64,000 nucleotides of DNA from Anaerostipes sp. 992a (GCF_001940245.1 NZ_MJIG01000004.1:1302001-1366000); one strand, 5' to 3'; positions 36,985-46,420 are shown, numbered from the stretch's first letter. The notes: generated by a model not told the origin, from the sequence alone. Translations and numbers: made by a program.

Positions 36985-37956
36985 TTATTTCTTTGTTCCC
37001 ATATCATCATTCTTAAACTGCGTATAGGTTCTTGGCTTATAAGTACCACCAGAAAAGCTACAATAACGATACATACAATCCACCATATAATTCTTTTGAT
37101 TTTCTGATGTCTTAGATTCTGCACTGCTAAGAGGATAGGTCACCTTCATCACATATACATCATCCTCATAAGCACGTACCAAATAATAGTAATAGATGTC
37201 AGAATCAAAATTATTCTTTGCTGCAAGAATCAGCTTTCCGGTATCTGGAGAATAAATAATCTCATCATATACATTCATGCTATTTTTAGCAGAGCTATAA
37301 TAGCCTTCAATGGCCTCACTGGCAGAGGTATACTGGTTGTCTTCTTCATAAATCTCAAAAGCAGATACATCATCATCCCCAGTGAAGGAATAGCCACCAT
37401 CAATTTTATATACTTCATTGTAGAAATTTTTCGGATAAGCAAAGGAATATCCCTCATCTGCCTCATAGACGATATAATCACTTGGTGATAATGGTGCACC
37501 GTAATCGATAGAATCATCTGCATAAACAACTGGCAGCCCATCATCCTGTCCCTCGGCAGTTCCCTCTGCATGTTCCGCATCATCGTCATGAACCACATCA
37601 TCCCCATCATCATCGGCTGTGCTTGGTTCTGCCGTTGTCTGCGTTGTTTGTAGATTATTATTTTCTGTTTCTGCAAAAAACAGCTTCCATATAAAAAATC
37701 CAGCCACCGCAAGGGCAATCAACAGCAAAACGATCAAAATAATCTTTTTCGCGTTACCAGAATCTTCCTTCTCCTCTTCATATTCAAGGTCATCTTTCTC
37801 TTCAAAGACCGTTTCCACTTCTTCGTATTCTGATTCCTGCTCTACCGGTTCTTCTACTGTCTCATATTCCATTTCCTCTGTCTCTACCGGACTTCCACAA
37901 TATGGACAAAACTTAGCCTCATCAGAAATTTTCTTCCCACATTCTCCACAAAACAT
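36985..37956 (-). CDS. membrane-anchored zinc-ribbon protein, 323 aa
   Basis: The N-terminus is a zinc ribbon (MFCGECGKKISDEAKFCPYC). A long acidic stretch rich in Glu follows, then one membrane helix at about residues 70-92 (IILIVLLLIALAVAGFFIW), an Asp/Thr-rich linker, and an outer domain of about 180 residues that I do not recognise. The topology is therefore zinc ribbon inside, C-domain outside. It is the third gene of an operon with an Hsp70 and a J-like/TPR protein, which suggests that this chaperone pair is tied to the membrane. Start at ATG 37956 after AAGGAGAG. Confidence 0.7.
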   Translation of the reverse strand: MFCGECGKKISDEAKFCPYCGSPVETEEMEYETVEEPVEQESEYEEVETVFEEKDDLEYEEEKEDSGNAKKIILIVLLLIALAVAGFFIWKLFFAETENNNLQTTQTTAEPSTADDDGDDVVHDDDAEHAEGTAEGQDDGLPVVYADDSIDYGAPLSPSDYIVYEADEGYSFAYPKNFYNEVYKIDGGYSFTGDDDVSAFEIYEEDNQYTSASEAIEGYYSSAKNSMNVYDEIIYSPDTGKLILAAKNNFDSDIYYYYLVRAYEDDVYVMKVTYPLSSAESKTSENQKNYMVDCMYRYCSFSGGTYKPRTYTQFKNDDMGTKK

Positions 37957-37970
37957 ACTACTCTCCTTTT

Positions 37971-39662
37971 CTACCAGTCTTCATTCAGCTCATCTAATGC
38001 CTCACGGAGCGTCCGCCTTGCATCTGCAATGGCTGCTTCGTCTCTGGTATTTAATACTCGTTCAAATTCCCTTAATTCGTATTCGATTTCCAGTCTGGTC
38101 TCTCCCACATTCTCCTCATACATCCGTTCTCCACGAAGAAGCAATAGCTTATTCTCTTCCTGATCTCTTGGATGAATCTTTAGATAAGATAGCTCCTTCA
38201 TTCTGGCCTCAATCTCTTCATCGGTCATATCCACATCCTGGTTTTTTACGATCATGCGTTTCACCTCTCCTGTAGAAACAACCTTTACCTCCACTTCCAA
38301 TAATGAATTAATATCATATGTATAGGTAACATCTACCGCTTCCGCTCCAGCTTTATTAGGCGGCACCTCAATCTCTAGCCTTCCCAGAGAGACATTATTG
38401 GCTGCAAATCTACTTTCTCCCTGAAGAATATGAATGCTCAGCCTTGTCTGCTGATCGTAGATCGTATGGAACTGCTCCGTTCTGCTGGCAGGAATAGTGG
38501 TATTCCTTTCAATAATCGGTGCAAAATGTCCGGATTCATACTTATCATCTCCCCGTTCAATGGCCACCTCTGTTCCCAATGTAAATGGACAGACATCCGT
38601 AAGGATCACTTCCTTGATCGCTTCTTTTCGCTCCTTCATAGCAGCCTGAATGGCAGCTCCCAGTGCCACTGCTTCATCTGGATGAACACTGGTATCCGGC
38701 ATCTTCTTAAACAACTTAGCTACATACTTTCTCACTAATCGAAGCCGTGTTCCGCCGCCGACCAGAACGATCTCATCAATATCAGATACTTTAATCTTCG
38801 CATCTGCCAAGCTTTTCTTCACCGGCCTTTTAATACGGTCCAGCAATGGTTCACATCGCTTCTCAAATCTTCCAGCTGTGATCACTGCCTGTTTCTTCTC
38901 TTCTCCAATCTGGCAGCTCATGGTATAGCTGTTCTCGGTGGCAAAGCTTAACTTGCACTGCTCTGCCTGCTTTCGAATCATTCCCAACACCTTACTGTCC
39001 AGTTCTTCTTCAGAAAGACCCGTATCCTTCAGAAACAATTCCTGAATAACTCTGGTAAAATCTTCGCCTCCCAGGTAATTATCCCCTGCAACGGCACGCA
39101 CCTCTAAGATATTCTGAAATAACTCCAGAATCGATACATCAAAGGTTCCACCACCTAAGTCAAATACTAAAATCTTCGTATTGGCATTCTTCTGGTAAAG
39201 TCCATAAGCAATCGCTGCAGCAGTTGGTTCACTGATGATTCTTTCAACTTTCAGCCCTGCCAGCTCTCCGGCACGTTTTGTTGCCTTTCTGCGTGCCTCA
39301 TTAAAATATGCCGGCACACTGATCACTGCTTCTGTAATCTCTTCTCCCAGATAGGTTTGGGCATCCTCCTTTAAGCTGCGCAATACAAAGGAAGAAAGTT
39401 CCTCCGCTGTAAAAGAACGCTTGCCCAGCTGATAGGTCTTCTGGCTTCCCATATCTCTTTTAAATACACTGGCTGAGCTTTCTGGATACAGAATCTGCCG
39501 TTCCTTTGCCGTCTCGCCTACATAAATCTGTTCTTCCTCATCAATACTGACAACGGAAGGAGTCATATTCTTGCCCAGACGATTAGGAATAATCTTTGGT
39601 CCATCTTCTGTAAAATAAGCAGCCAGGCTATTGGTCGTTCCTAAATCAATTCCTATTATCAT
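37971..39662 (-). CDS. Hsp70-family chaperone (DnaK paralogue), 563 aa
   Basis: The ATPase domain shows all Hsp70 marks: GIDLGTTNSLAAYF, VFDLGGGTFDVSIL and VLVGGGTRLRLVRK. The substrate-binding domain begins near LTDVCPFTLGTEVAIERG and is followed by a short helical lid. At 563 residues it is shorter than DnaK and lacks the glycine-rich acidic tail, so it is a specialised paralogue (HscC-like in size) rather than the housekeeping DnaK. It lies four bases after the J-like/TPR gene and 14 bases before the zinc-ribbon gene. A dedicated client or membrane role is inferred. Confidence 0.9.
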   Translation of the reverse strand: MIIGIDLGTTNSLAAYFTEDGPKIIPNRLGKNMTPSVVSIDEEEQIYVGETAKERQILYPESSASVFKRDMGSQKTYQLGKRSFTAEELSSFVLRSLKEDAQTYLGEEITEAVISVPAYFNEARRKATKRAGELAGLKVERIISEPTAAAIAYGLYQKNANTKILVFDLGGGTFDVSILELFQNILEVRAVAGDNYLGGEDFTRVIQELFLKDTGLSEEELDSKVLGMIRKQAEQCKLSFATENSYTMSCQIGEEKKQAVITAGRFEKRCEPLLDRIKRPVKKSLADAKIKVSDIDEIVLVGGGTRLRLVRKYVAKLFKKMPDTSVHPDEAVALGAAIQAAMKERKEAIKEVILTDVCPFTLGTEVAIERGDDKYESGHFAPIIERNTTIPASRTEQFHTIYDQQTRLSIHILQGESRFAANNVSLGRLEIEVPPNKAGAEAVDVTYTYDINSLLEVEVKVVSTGEVKRMIVKNQDVDMTDEEIEARMKELSYLKIHPRDQEENKLLLLRGERMYEENVGETRLEIEYELREFERVLNTRDEAAIADARRTLREALDELNEDW

Positions 39663-39665
39663 TCT

Positions 39666-42600
39666 TTAGTTTCTCTCTTCTAGTTTATTTTTGAATTGCC
39701 ACACTTCCCCAAGATTCCGGTCCTGTGCCAGAATTCTCCGGCAAAGCTTTAATGCCTCCTGATCCTTATGTTCCATGGCAAGTAACACTGCCTCCGCAAA
39801 CTTCTCTTCATAACAAAATCCATAAGAACAGAAATAGCACATCGGCCTTTCCTGCAGTTGAAGCAAATACTGCCTTGCAGTATCTATTTCACCACTATAA
39901 TAATACATCATTGCAATATTATAGTAAACATACTTTTGATATTCCTTTTTCCGGAAGAAATCCTCCATGGAACCATAATATTCTGCAATCTTCTTCTCCG
40001 CTAAGCGACACATCTTCTTTGCATCCTGTTCTTTTCCCATTTTGGAAAATACCTCTACCAGCCTTACATAAGGTTCCTCTTTGCACAGACCACAGGCTTC
40101 ATAATAAAACTTATAAGCCTTCTTAAAATCCCCTTTCTCTTCCAGATAAAATTCGCCAATCTGACAATACACATCTCCTGAATAAGAGAACATAAGCTCC
40201 GCCTGCTTTAACAGCTTTCTGGCTTTCAAACGGTTTCCATTATAATAATACGCCTTTGCCGCTTCGGTAAGCAGATGGTCCTTCACCCCTTCCTCCATGG
40301 TCATAGCCTTCTCATAATACTTAGCGGCATTTTCATAATCATTCATTCTCATATGAATCCAGGCTATCTCTTCCACTACTTCCACTGCCTGTCCATCAAT
40401 CTTAAGACATCTGGCATAACATTCTAAGGCCTTATCAAACTGTCCATCTCTCTCATAAATCGGTGCCCACCAGCGGTACAGGGAGAACTTCTGCTGCTGG
40501 GTCACAGCCTTTTTCTCCGCCTTGCAATAATATTCAATTGCCTTTTTATAATCTCCCATCAATCGATATATATATCCCATACTGCTAATGGCATACAAAT
40601 CCTCCGGTTCCAGCTCATAGGACTTTCGAATATCCATAAAAGCCTTAGAAAGCTGCATATCTTCGATATATAAATACGCTCTTTCCCGATAAAAATATGC
40701 ATTGGCAACTACCTCAAGCTGCGCATTGGCATGAACCAATGCCTGATCAAAGTCCTGTCTTTCTCTATCCCTGGCAAATCTTCGCATATACAGATTCATT
40801 AAAGAATTATGTACGTATTCATGCCGTTCATGTGCTCTGGCCCCCTTTTCCATTGCATCAATGGCCTTATCGTCCTCTCCCATAGCTTCATAAGCACTTC
40901 CCATATCAATCCATGCATCGGAAAGAGACGCGTCCAGTACCAATACCGTCTGATATCTCAGAACGGCTTTTTCATATTCTCCAAACTTCTGATACATATC
41001 TGCCAAAAGCCACTGATACTGTGGCACTTCCTTATCGGCCTTAACCGCTTTTTTTGCATATCGTAATGCCTCATTGGCATAGTCTTCTTCATTCTCTGTC
41101 TCAGACAGACGATCATAGATGATTCCAATCCGATAACAGATCGCACCTTCCTTATTGGCAAGCTTTGGGACCAGCTTCTGCATCTTTTTTGCAATGGAAA
41201 GCAATTCCTCCTCGCTTGTTGCCTGCAGACGATCATATTCCAAACGGTAGAAGAAAAACTCTGGATCCTGAACCCGATTCTTCTCCGCCATCTGTATCAT
41301 ATTCTTAACCTCGCTTAACATATTGAAGTTTAAAAGCATGCGAATTACCATTACATAAGGTTTCCCCTGATCCGGAGCCAGTTCAATGGCCCGGTAAAAA
41401 TCATCCATCACCTGTTGTGCCCGGAATAAATGGTAGTTGGCCTCCTGCCGATACACATAAGCCGGATAGAAAAATTCACTGATTTCCAGTACGATATTAG
41501 CCTCTTTGATACAACGTTCGTATTCCTTCCTTTTTAGAAAGGATTCCATGCGACGTTCTCGATACATCATCACATCAATCTGCTCCGTATCCAGCTCCAA
41601 CGCCCGCATAAAATATTCCTGGCTGCGTTCCTCCATATCCAGTTCCAGACAATGCATGGAAGCAATAAAATGTGCATATCCATACCGTTTGCTTTTTCTC
41701 TCATAATCTTTTTCATTTCCTGTCAGCTTCTCAATGTTGGAAATCCAGATCTGGGTCATCTTAAATCCTTCCTCATAATCCCCGGTCTCTAAGAGAACTC
41801 TTGCGATCAGATTATAATAGTCAAATTCAATTTCGCCTTCTGGCTTTAGCTTCCGAAGTACCTTCAGAGACTGGTCAAACTTCTGATTCTGATAATAGCA
41901 CCATGCCACGTCCATCTGCTTATCTTCCCGATCCTTCCATTGGCGAATCAATTCTTTATTGATCTCCACCATGGCAAGACAGATGCGCTCATCTGGAATC
42001 TTATCCTCCAGCACATCCAGGCAGATCTTCTTCGCCTGCTCATATTCTCCCAGCTTCTGGTGAATCTCCACCAGCTTCCTGGTTGCCCCTTGATGATCCT
42101 TTACTTGTGAAAGTACCTGCTCAAATACTTCTTTGGCTTCCTCATATTTCCCCTGTCTGCATAACAGCTCTCCTTCTAATTCCGTCAGAAATGGATCTTC
42201 ATAAAGTTCCTCCCGAAGTTCCAAAAGAAGCTTCTCCCAACGAGGATCTTCTTTCGCCAGATAGTACTTTAAGACCTCCATCTTGGCATATGGATGCGTA
42301 ATTTCAGAAGCCTCTACTTTCTCTACCAGCGGCTTGGCCTCTTCATACTTCTCATCATCCATCAACGTCTTTAGCATGTTGATATTCTTCATGTAAGCAT
42401 CATAATCCCCATCCACAGGACCTTCATACAGTTGATAATCGTAGTAATCCTCATTTTCCCCGCGATATTGAATATAAGTAATAAAGTCATTGGAAATCTT
42501 CTCTGCGATCATTTCCCGTTCTTCTTCAAATTCAAAAACATCCCATACTCTCTTCCATACAAACTGTGGAAGAAAATAATGTCCCATTAAAAAACGGGTG

Positions 42601-42914
42601 ATCTCCAATCTGGCTTCCTCTGCAGTATCCAGATCTGTACAGATTTCATTTTCAAAAATCTCTTCCCACTCATCTGCATCGATTCTTCGATAAAAGTTTT
42701 CATAAATCTGTTCTATCTCATACATCCACTGCTCCAATGGATTTTTCTTCTTTTTGGCCTTTTTTGCCCAGCTTACGGCTTCTTCATAAGCCTGTCTTAA
42801 TTTCTTAAATCCTTCCGGATCCTCTTCCGGATTTACGGACACCAGCTTCCCTCGATATGCCGTCTTTATGACATCCTCATCGCTGGTGGGTGTAATTCCT
42901 AATATATTCCACAT
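39666..42914 (-). CDS. J-like domain and TPR-repeat protein, 1082 aa
   Basis: The first 50 residues match a J-like fold (MWNILGITPTSDEDVIKTAY, then EEDPEGFKKLRQAYEEAV). The HPD tripeptide that normally stimulates Hsp70 is replaced by NPE, so classic J activity is doubtful. From about residue 240 to the end the protein is almost entirely TPR-type helical pairs; examples are RYQTVLVLDASLSDAWIDMG and ALECYARCLKIDGQAVEVVE. It is likely a large scaffold that collects clients or partners for the Hsp70 encoded four bases downstream. No membrane segment is seen. An IS607-type element lies right upstream and may have cut its original promoter region. Confidence 0.8.
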   Translation of the reverse strand: MWNILGITPTSDEDVIKTAYRGKLVSVNPEEDPEGFKKLRQAYEEAVSWAKKAKKKKNPLEQWMYEIEQIYENFYRRIDADEWEEIFENEICTDLDTAEEARLEITRFLMGHYFLPQFVWKRVWDVFEFEEEREMIAEKISNDFITYIQYRGENEDYYDYQLYEGPVDGDYDAYMKNINMLKTLMDDEKYEEAKPLVEKVEASEITHPYAKMEVLKYYLAKEDPRWEKLLLELREELYEDPFLTELEGELLCRQGKYEEAKEVFEQVLSQVKDHQGATRKLVEIHQKLGEYEQAKKICLDVLEDKIPDERICLAMVEINKELIRQWKDREDKQMDVAWCYYQNQKFDQSLKVLRKLKPEGEIEFDYYNLIARVLLETGDYEEGFKMTQIWISNIEKLTGNEKDYERKSKRYGYAHFIASMHCLELDMEERSQEYFMRALELDTEQIDVMMYRERRMESFLKRKEYERCIKEANIVLEISEFFYPAYVYRQEANYHLFRAQQVMDDFYRAIELAPDQGKPYVMVIRMLLNFNMLSEVKNMIQMAEKNRVQDPEFFFYRLEYDRLQATSEEELLSIAKKMQKLVPKLANKEGAICYRIGIIYDRLSETENEEDYANEALRYAKKAVKADKEVPQYQWLLADMYQKFGEYEKAVLRYQTVLVLDASLSDAWIDMGSAYEAMGEDDKAIDAMEKGARAHERHEYVHNSLMNLYMRRFARDRERQDFDQALVHANAQLEVVANAYFYRERAYLYIEDMQLSKAFMDIRKSYELEPEDLYAISSMGYIYRLMGDYKKAIEYYCKAEKKAVTQQQKFSLYRWWAPIYERDGQFDKALECYARCLKIDGQAVEVVEEIAWIHMRMNDYENAAKYYEKAMTMEEGVKDHLLTEAAKAYYYNGNRLKARKLLKQAELMFSYSGDVYCQIGEFYLEEKGDFKKAYKFYYEACGLCKEEPYVRLVEVFSKMGKEQDAKKMCRLAEKKIAEYYGSMEDFFRKKEYQKYVYYNIAMMYYYSGEIDTARQYLLQLQERPMCYFCSYGFCYEEKFAEAVLLAMEHKDQEALKLCRRILAQDRNLGEVWQFKNKLEERN

Positions 42915-42939
42915 AACATTCTGCCACTCAAAATATGGA

Positions 42940-43105
42940 CAAATATACCCATATCGAGATATTGAAAGTTTTCACAAACTTTTCTTACTGCTTCATCCTG
43001 TATGCTTTTGCGATTACAAGTAATACGCTACTCACAAGTTCTTGTACAGTCCACAGTCGTAAATTCCCGACTAAAGCCATCGGTACATGCCTACAAACGC
43101 TTGTT
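42940..43105 (-). ncRNA. possible omega RNA of the IS607-type TnpB
   Basis: About 165 bases follow the tnpB stop before the operon start. They include stems such as AAGTTTGTGAAAACTT near 42965. In IS607 elements the TnpB guide RNA derives from this 3' region. The assignment is by position only. Confidence 0.35.
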
Positions 43106-44284
43106 TTATGCTATTTTGTAGGATATTGCATCTCTTAAATTAAGGCTTGCATTATAATCTCTATCAGCATGATATCCACACTCACAAATATATTCTCTAT
43201 CAGAAAGTTTTAAATCTCTCTTAATACAACCACATTCATGACATAACTTACTTGATGGATACCATCTATCTACAATTCTTAATTCAATTCCCAGTTCTTT
43301 GCATTTTGCTTCAAGTTTTGTTCTAAACTCATAGAATTTCTGTGAAGCAACTGCTTTAGACAGATGCTTATTCTTCATCATTCCTTTTACATTCAAATCT
43401 TCAATGGTAATATAAGATGGTTTGGTTTTCACTATCTCATTTACACATTTATTGATATAATCGGTACGAATATTGTCTATTTTATGATGAAGTTTCTGTA
43501 CCTTTAAGACCTGTTTTCTAATATTTTGTCTAGTGGCTTCTCCTTTCATTTTATTGTTGCGTTTTTTAAAGTCTTCGTATTTTCTCGATAGACAACGCTG
43601 TTCTCTTTTTAATTGTTTCTCTAATTTTTTTAATTTTGCGGTTTTATTTATATTTTTCTTTATAATACCGTTACTGATAACTGCAAATTCCTTGATGCCT
43701 AGATCAATTCCTAATCCAAAATTATTTAATTTTGGTTTTTCTGTATTTGGAATATCAATTAAAACAGATACATAATATCTTCCAGCCTTGCAGGAGACTA
43801 TACCACTTTTAATCACATATCCTTGCTTTGTTGTTGGAATGTAACCCTTTTCTTTTAATCTTACCCATCCAAGAGTAGGGATATTAATTCGATGTCTTTC
43901 ACAGAAACAATCTTTTGGATTATTTTTCACAAAATACATTTTCACATCTGACTTATTCTTTTTTTTAAATCTGGGAAATCTACTTTGCTTTTTAAAAAAT
44001 CTGGTAAAAGCAGTATACGCATTTTGCATGGATTTTTTAACTGACTTAGAACTCACATCTTTTATCCATAAATATTCTGGATTATTTAGTAGAAATTCAT
44101 TATTTAGCCATACACTAAAAGATTTTGCTGTCATAAATTTTTCACCTTTGTTATAAAGTTCTTTATTATGGGCAAGATAAAAATTATAAATAAATCTACA
44201 AGTACCGATTGTTTTATTTATCTTTCGTATCTGCTCTTGTGTTGGATTTATTTCCGTTTTATAACTCTTTAGCAATTTCTTCAT
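43106..44284 (-). CDS. tnpB: TnpB RNA-guided nuclease (IS607-associated), 392 aa
   Basis: Full-length TnpB with the helix-turn-helix start (YKTEINPTQEQIRKINKTIG). The RuvC set is intact: Asp in GLGIDLGIKEFAV, Glu in YITIEDLNVKGM, and Asp in YHADRDYNASLNL. The zinc-ribbon cysteines are CHECGC and CECGYH. Its start overlaps the end of the tnpA remnant, which preserves the original translational coupling. It differs clearly from the IS605-type TnpB at 33195-34334, so the two came from separate insertions. The nuclease appears functional by motif. Confidence 0.93.
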   Translation of the reverse strand: MKKLLKSYKTEINPTQEQIRKINKTIGTCRFIYNFYLAHNKELYNKGEKFMTAKSFSVWLNNEFLLNNPEYLWIKDVSSKSVKKSMQNAYTAFTRFFKKQSRFPRFKKKNKSDVKMYFVKNNPKDCFCERHRINIPTLGWVRLKEKGYIPTTKQGYVIKSGIVSCKAGRYYVSVLIDIPNTEKPKLNNFGLGIDLGIKEFAVISNGIIKKNINKTAKLKKLEKQLKREQRCLSRKYEDFKKRNNKMKGEATRQNIRKQVLKVQKLHHKIDNIRTDYINKCVNEIVKTKPSYITIEDLNVKGMMKNKHLSKAVASQKFYEFRTKLEAKCKELGIELRIVDRWYPSSKLCHECGCIKRDLKLSDREYICECGYHADRDYNASLNLRDAISYKIA

Positions 44285-44697
44285 CCTCCTTTATCTGATT
44301 TTTATACTTGCGAAATCCATACAATCTACAACTGAACACATGTAAGATTGATATAATATCTTGAACTAATTCTTCATTCGGTGAAAGAGTTTCATTGATT
44401 TACAATAATACCTTTTGCATTACAGAATTGTTTTAAAAACTCTACTTGATTTTGTAGATCATCTTTTTGATTTCTTGTAGAAACTCTTGCATATATTACT
44501 GTGTCCCTTATATCATTCTCTGTTTGGATCCCTTTGAATTGTAAATATTGATCATAAGTATAATATCTTCTGTTAGTTGGAGTACGATTTGCTTTGAGAA
44601 TTCCATCTCTGTCCCAATGTTGAAGAGTTTTTACTGACACTCCAAGTAATTCAGCAAAATCTTTTGGTTTATAATTTGTGATATTTGATGTGTCCAT
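44259..44697 (-). pseudogene. tnpA: IS607 TnpA serine recombinase, internal deletion
   Basis: From ATG 44697 (after AAAGGAG) come a MerR-like HTH (KPKDFAELLGVSVKTLQHWD) and the recombinase start VIYARVSTRNQKDDL with the catalytic serine. The frame stops at 44392 after NAKGIIVNQ. Another frame then gives a normal IS607 C-terminus (LSPNEELVQDIISILHVFSC and CRLYGFRKYKNQIK) ending at 44259. Compared with the usual 190-210 residues, about 55 from the catalytic core are missing. The gene has thus suffered an internal deletion that also shifts the frame. Confidence 0.85.
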
Positions 44698-44818
44698 AAA
44701 TAATTCTCCTTTCTTTACAAACACATTGCATCACATATAAACACATTTATCTATATTTTTAATTGCTTAACAATCGCTCCTCTATTGCTCAAAAAAGGAA
44801 TTCAGCGCTCCTCCTCTA

Positions 44819-45637
44819 CTATCGCTTTGGTATAAAGTTATCAAAAATAAATACCTGAAAGACCTCTTTTGCTCGATCTAACTGCTTTTGATTTTTGATC
44901 GTCCAGGCCACATTTTCCACAGAATACAGCTTTCGACATAAGCGATAAGAAAATTGGCTGGCATATTTATGATTATAAGCAATAAAATCCGGCTTTGCCA
45001 GAAAATTCAGTAATAAATTGGTCAAGATGAATCTTTCCACTATATTTCTTTCTATTCCATCTTTAGAACAAATCGTTGCCAACTGTCCCCGTAACACCTC
45101 TGGCTGATGAAACCGATACCAGGCAACTACCAGCGGATGAAAAGATTCTATGCAATATGTTCCTTTATAGCCTTGCATCATTTCTGCCAGTGTCCGTGCT
45201 GTCTCAATACAATCTCCCTCTGGCTTTATCTCAATAATCAATGGCACCCGTCCATCTACCATATTCAAAACATCCTGAAACAGAGGGATCTTTTCTTCAG
45301 ATACGGCAAGGGAATACTGCTTAAGTTCTTCAAACGTATGGTCTACCACCGTTCCTTTCGCCTTACACATCCTTTTTAAGGTCCCATCATGAAAAGCCAC
45401 CAGCTTATGATCTCTTGTCAGCTGCACATCCAGTTCAATCCCATATCCCCGCTCTACTGCTTTTCCAAATGCAGCCATGGAATTCTCCGGTGCCTCCCCT
45501 TTATTATCAAAAAGCCCACGATGTGCGATATATACCTTTCGAAAAGGCTCCATCTGCTCTCTTCTTCTGGTATTCGGCTTTATAGCCAATAAATACAAAC
45601 ACAATACTACAGCCACGGTTATAAATATCATTAACAT
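44819..45637 (-). CDS. glycerophosphodiester phosphodiesterase, 272 aa
   Basis: A membrane-anchored GDPD. One N-terminal helix (MLMIFITVAVVLCLYLLAI) is followed by the catalytic TIM barrel. IAHRGLFDNKGEAPENSMAA has the first catalytic histidine and metal-binding glutamate, ELDVQLTRDHKLVAFHDGTL the second histidine and the metal acids, and IEIKPEGD a further ligand. It cleaves glycerophosphodiesters to glycerol 3-phosphate and an alcohol, perhaps from lipid or teichoic acid turnover. The start at 45637 has AGGAGG five bases upstream. The IS607-type element lies directly downstream. Confidence 0.9.
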   Translation of the reverse strand: MLMIFITVAVVLCLYLLAIKPNTRRREQMEPFRKVYIAHRGLFDNKGEAPENSMAAFGKAVERGYGIELDVQLTRDHKLVAFHDGTLKRMCKAKGTVVDHTFEELKQYSLAVSEEKIPLFQDVLNMVDGRVPLIIEIKPEGDCIETARTLAEMMQGYKGTYCIESFHPLVVAWYRFHQPEVLRGQLATICSKDGIERNIVERFILTNLLLNFLAKPDFIAYNHKYASQFSYRLCRKLYSVENVAWTIKNQKQLDRAKEVFQVFIFDNFIPKR

Positions 45638-45824
45638 TATTTCCTCCTACGATCACTCTATTTTTAAGTCCGCCTTGGCAGATGTCCTTTGAAACATTGT
45701 ATGTCCTTTTGAAAAAAATTACAACTGTGAGAAAGAATCTCTCTTTGAATCGTAGAGCAGAGTTTCTTATATATAAAAATTGAATTTGATAATACGCAAG
45801 TACATGGAGATGTTTTCAAAAATT
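45638..45824. other. intergenic stretch without a recognised gene
   Basis: This A/T-rich stretch between the GDPD start and the inverted repeat at 45825 holds no frame with a convincing ribosome-binding site. The GDPD promoter should lie here, but I cannot name a clear pair of hexamers. Confidence 0.5.
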
Positions 45825-45882
45825 AAGAATCTCCCATAGAATATCACTTGCTGAAAAACACTGAATTCTATGGGAGATTCTT
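45825..45882 (-). terminator. 18-bp perfect inverted repeat, likely hsp20 terminator
   Basis: AAGAATCTCCCATAGAAT (45825-45842) and ATTCTATGGGAGATTCTT (45865-45882) pair perfectly across 22 bases. On the minus strand it is followed by AATTTTTG, fitting a terminator 86 bases past the Hsp20 stop. The arms are long for a simple terminator, so a small dispersed repeat is also possible. Confidence 0.55.
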
Positions 45883-45967
45883 ATTGTACGATGGAGAGGC
45901 TAAAAATCTGGTATTAACCGACAGCCCCATTTCTCATGCTTTTTATGGTAAATATCGATGGATGCGA

Positions 45968-46420
45968 TTATCCTTCAATGGTAATATATTGCTTTTCTTC
46001 TTTTGGTTTTTCTTCCTTCTTTGGAATGGTCAATGTAAGGATACCATCCTTAAATTCACCTTTGATATCGGCTTCTGTAAGATTCTCACCTACATAAAAG
46101 CTTCTCTGGCAGGCTCCGGTAAATCTTTCCTGACGGATATATTTTCCGGTCTTTTCATCCTTTTCTTCTTTCTTCTCTTCTTTCACTGCATGAATGGTCA
46201 AATATCCTTTTTCAAGAGCTACTTTGATCTCATCCTTCTTATATCCTGGCAAATCCATCTCCAGCTGATAAGCATCCTCTGTCTCTCTTACATCCGTCTT
46301 CATCAAATCATTTCTCTTTGTATAAGCCTGTTTCTCTGCCTTCTTCCAGTCTCTGTCTGTGTAAAATGGATATCCAAAAAAGTCATCAAATAAATCTTTT
46401 CCAAAAATGCTAGGTAACAT
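45968..46420 (-). CDS. Hsp20 small heat-shock protein (second copy), 150 aa
   Basis: An ATP-independent holdase of the alpha-crystallin family. The domain runs from about residue 40 (DVRETEDAYQLEMDLPGYKK) to the GILTLTIPKKEE motif, with the LPGYKKDEIKV and FYVGENL segments typical of the fold. The C-terminal tail KQYITIEG is the same as in its neighbour. I prefer the ATG at 46420, seven bases from AGGAGG. It is about 50 percent similar by eye to the upstream Hsp20 and follows it by 77 bases with a small terminator-like hairpin between. Confidence 0.93.
   Translation of the reverse strand: MLPSIFGKDLFDDFFGYPFYTDRDWKKAEKQAYTKRNDLMKTDVRETEDAYQLEMDLPGYKKDEIKVALEKGYLTIHAVKEEKKEEKDEKTGKYIRQERFTGACQRSFYVGENLTEADIKGEFKDGILTLTIPKKEEKPKEEKQYITIEG

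Larger units (their letters stand above)
42935..44760. mobile_element. IS607-type element, intact TnpB, deleted serine-recombinase TnpA
   Basis: A MerR-HTH/serine-recombinase tnpA and a TnpB gene overlap on the minus strand, the IS607 arrangement. It lies between the glycerophosphodiesterase and the J-like/TPR operon. The tnpA is internally deleted, so the copy is non-autonomous. Ends are not marked by inverted repeats, as expected for this family; the limits given are approximate. Confidence 0.75.
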
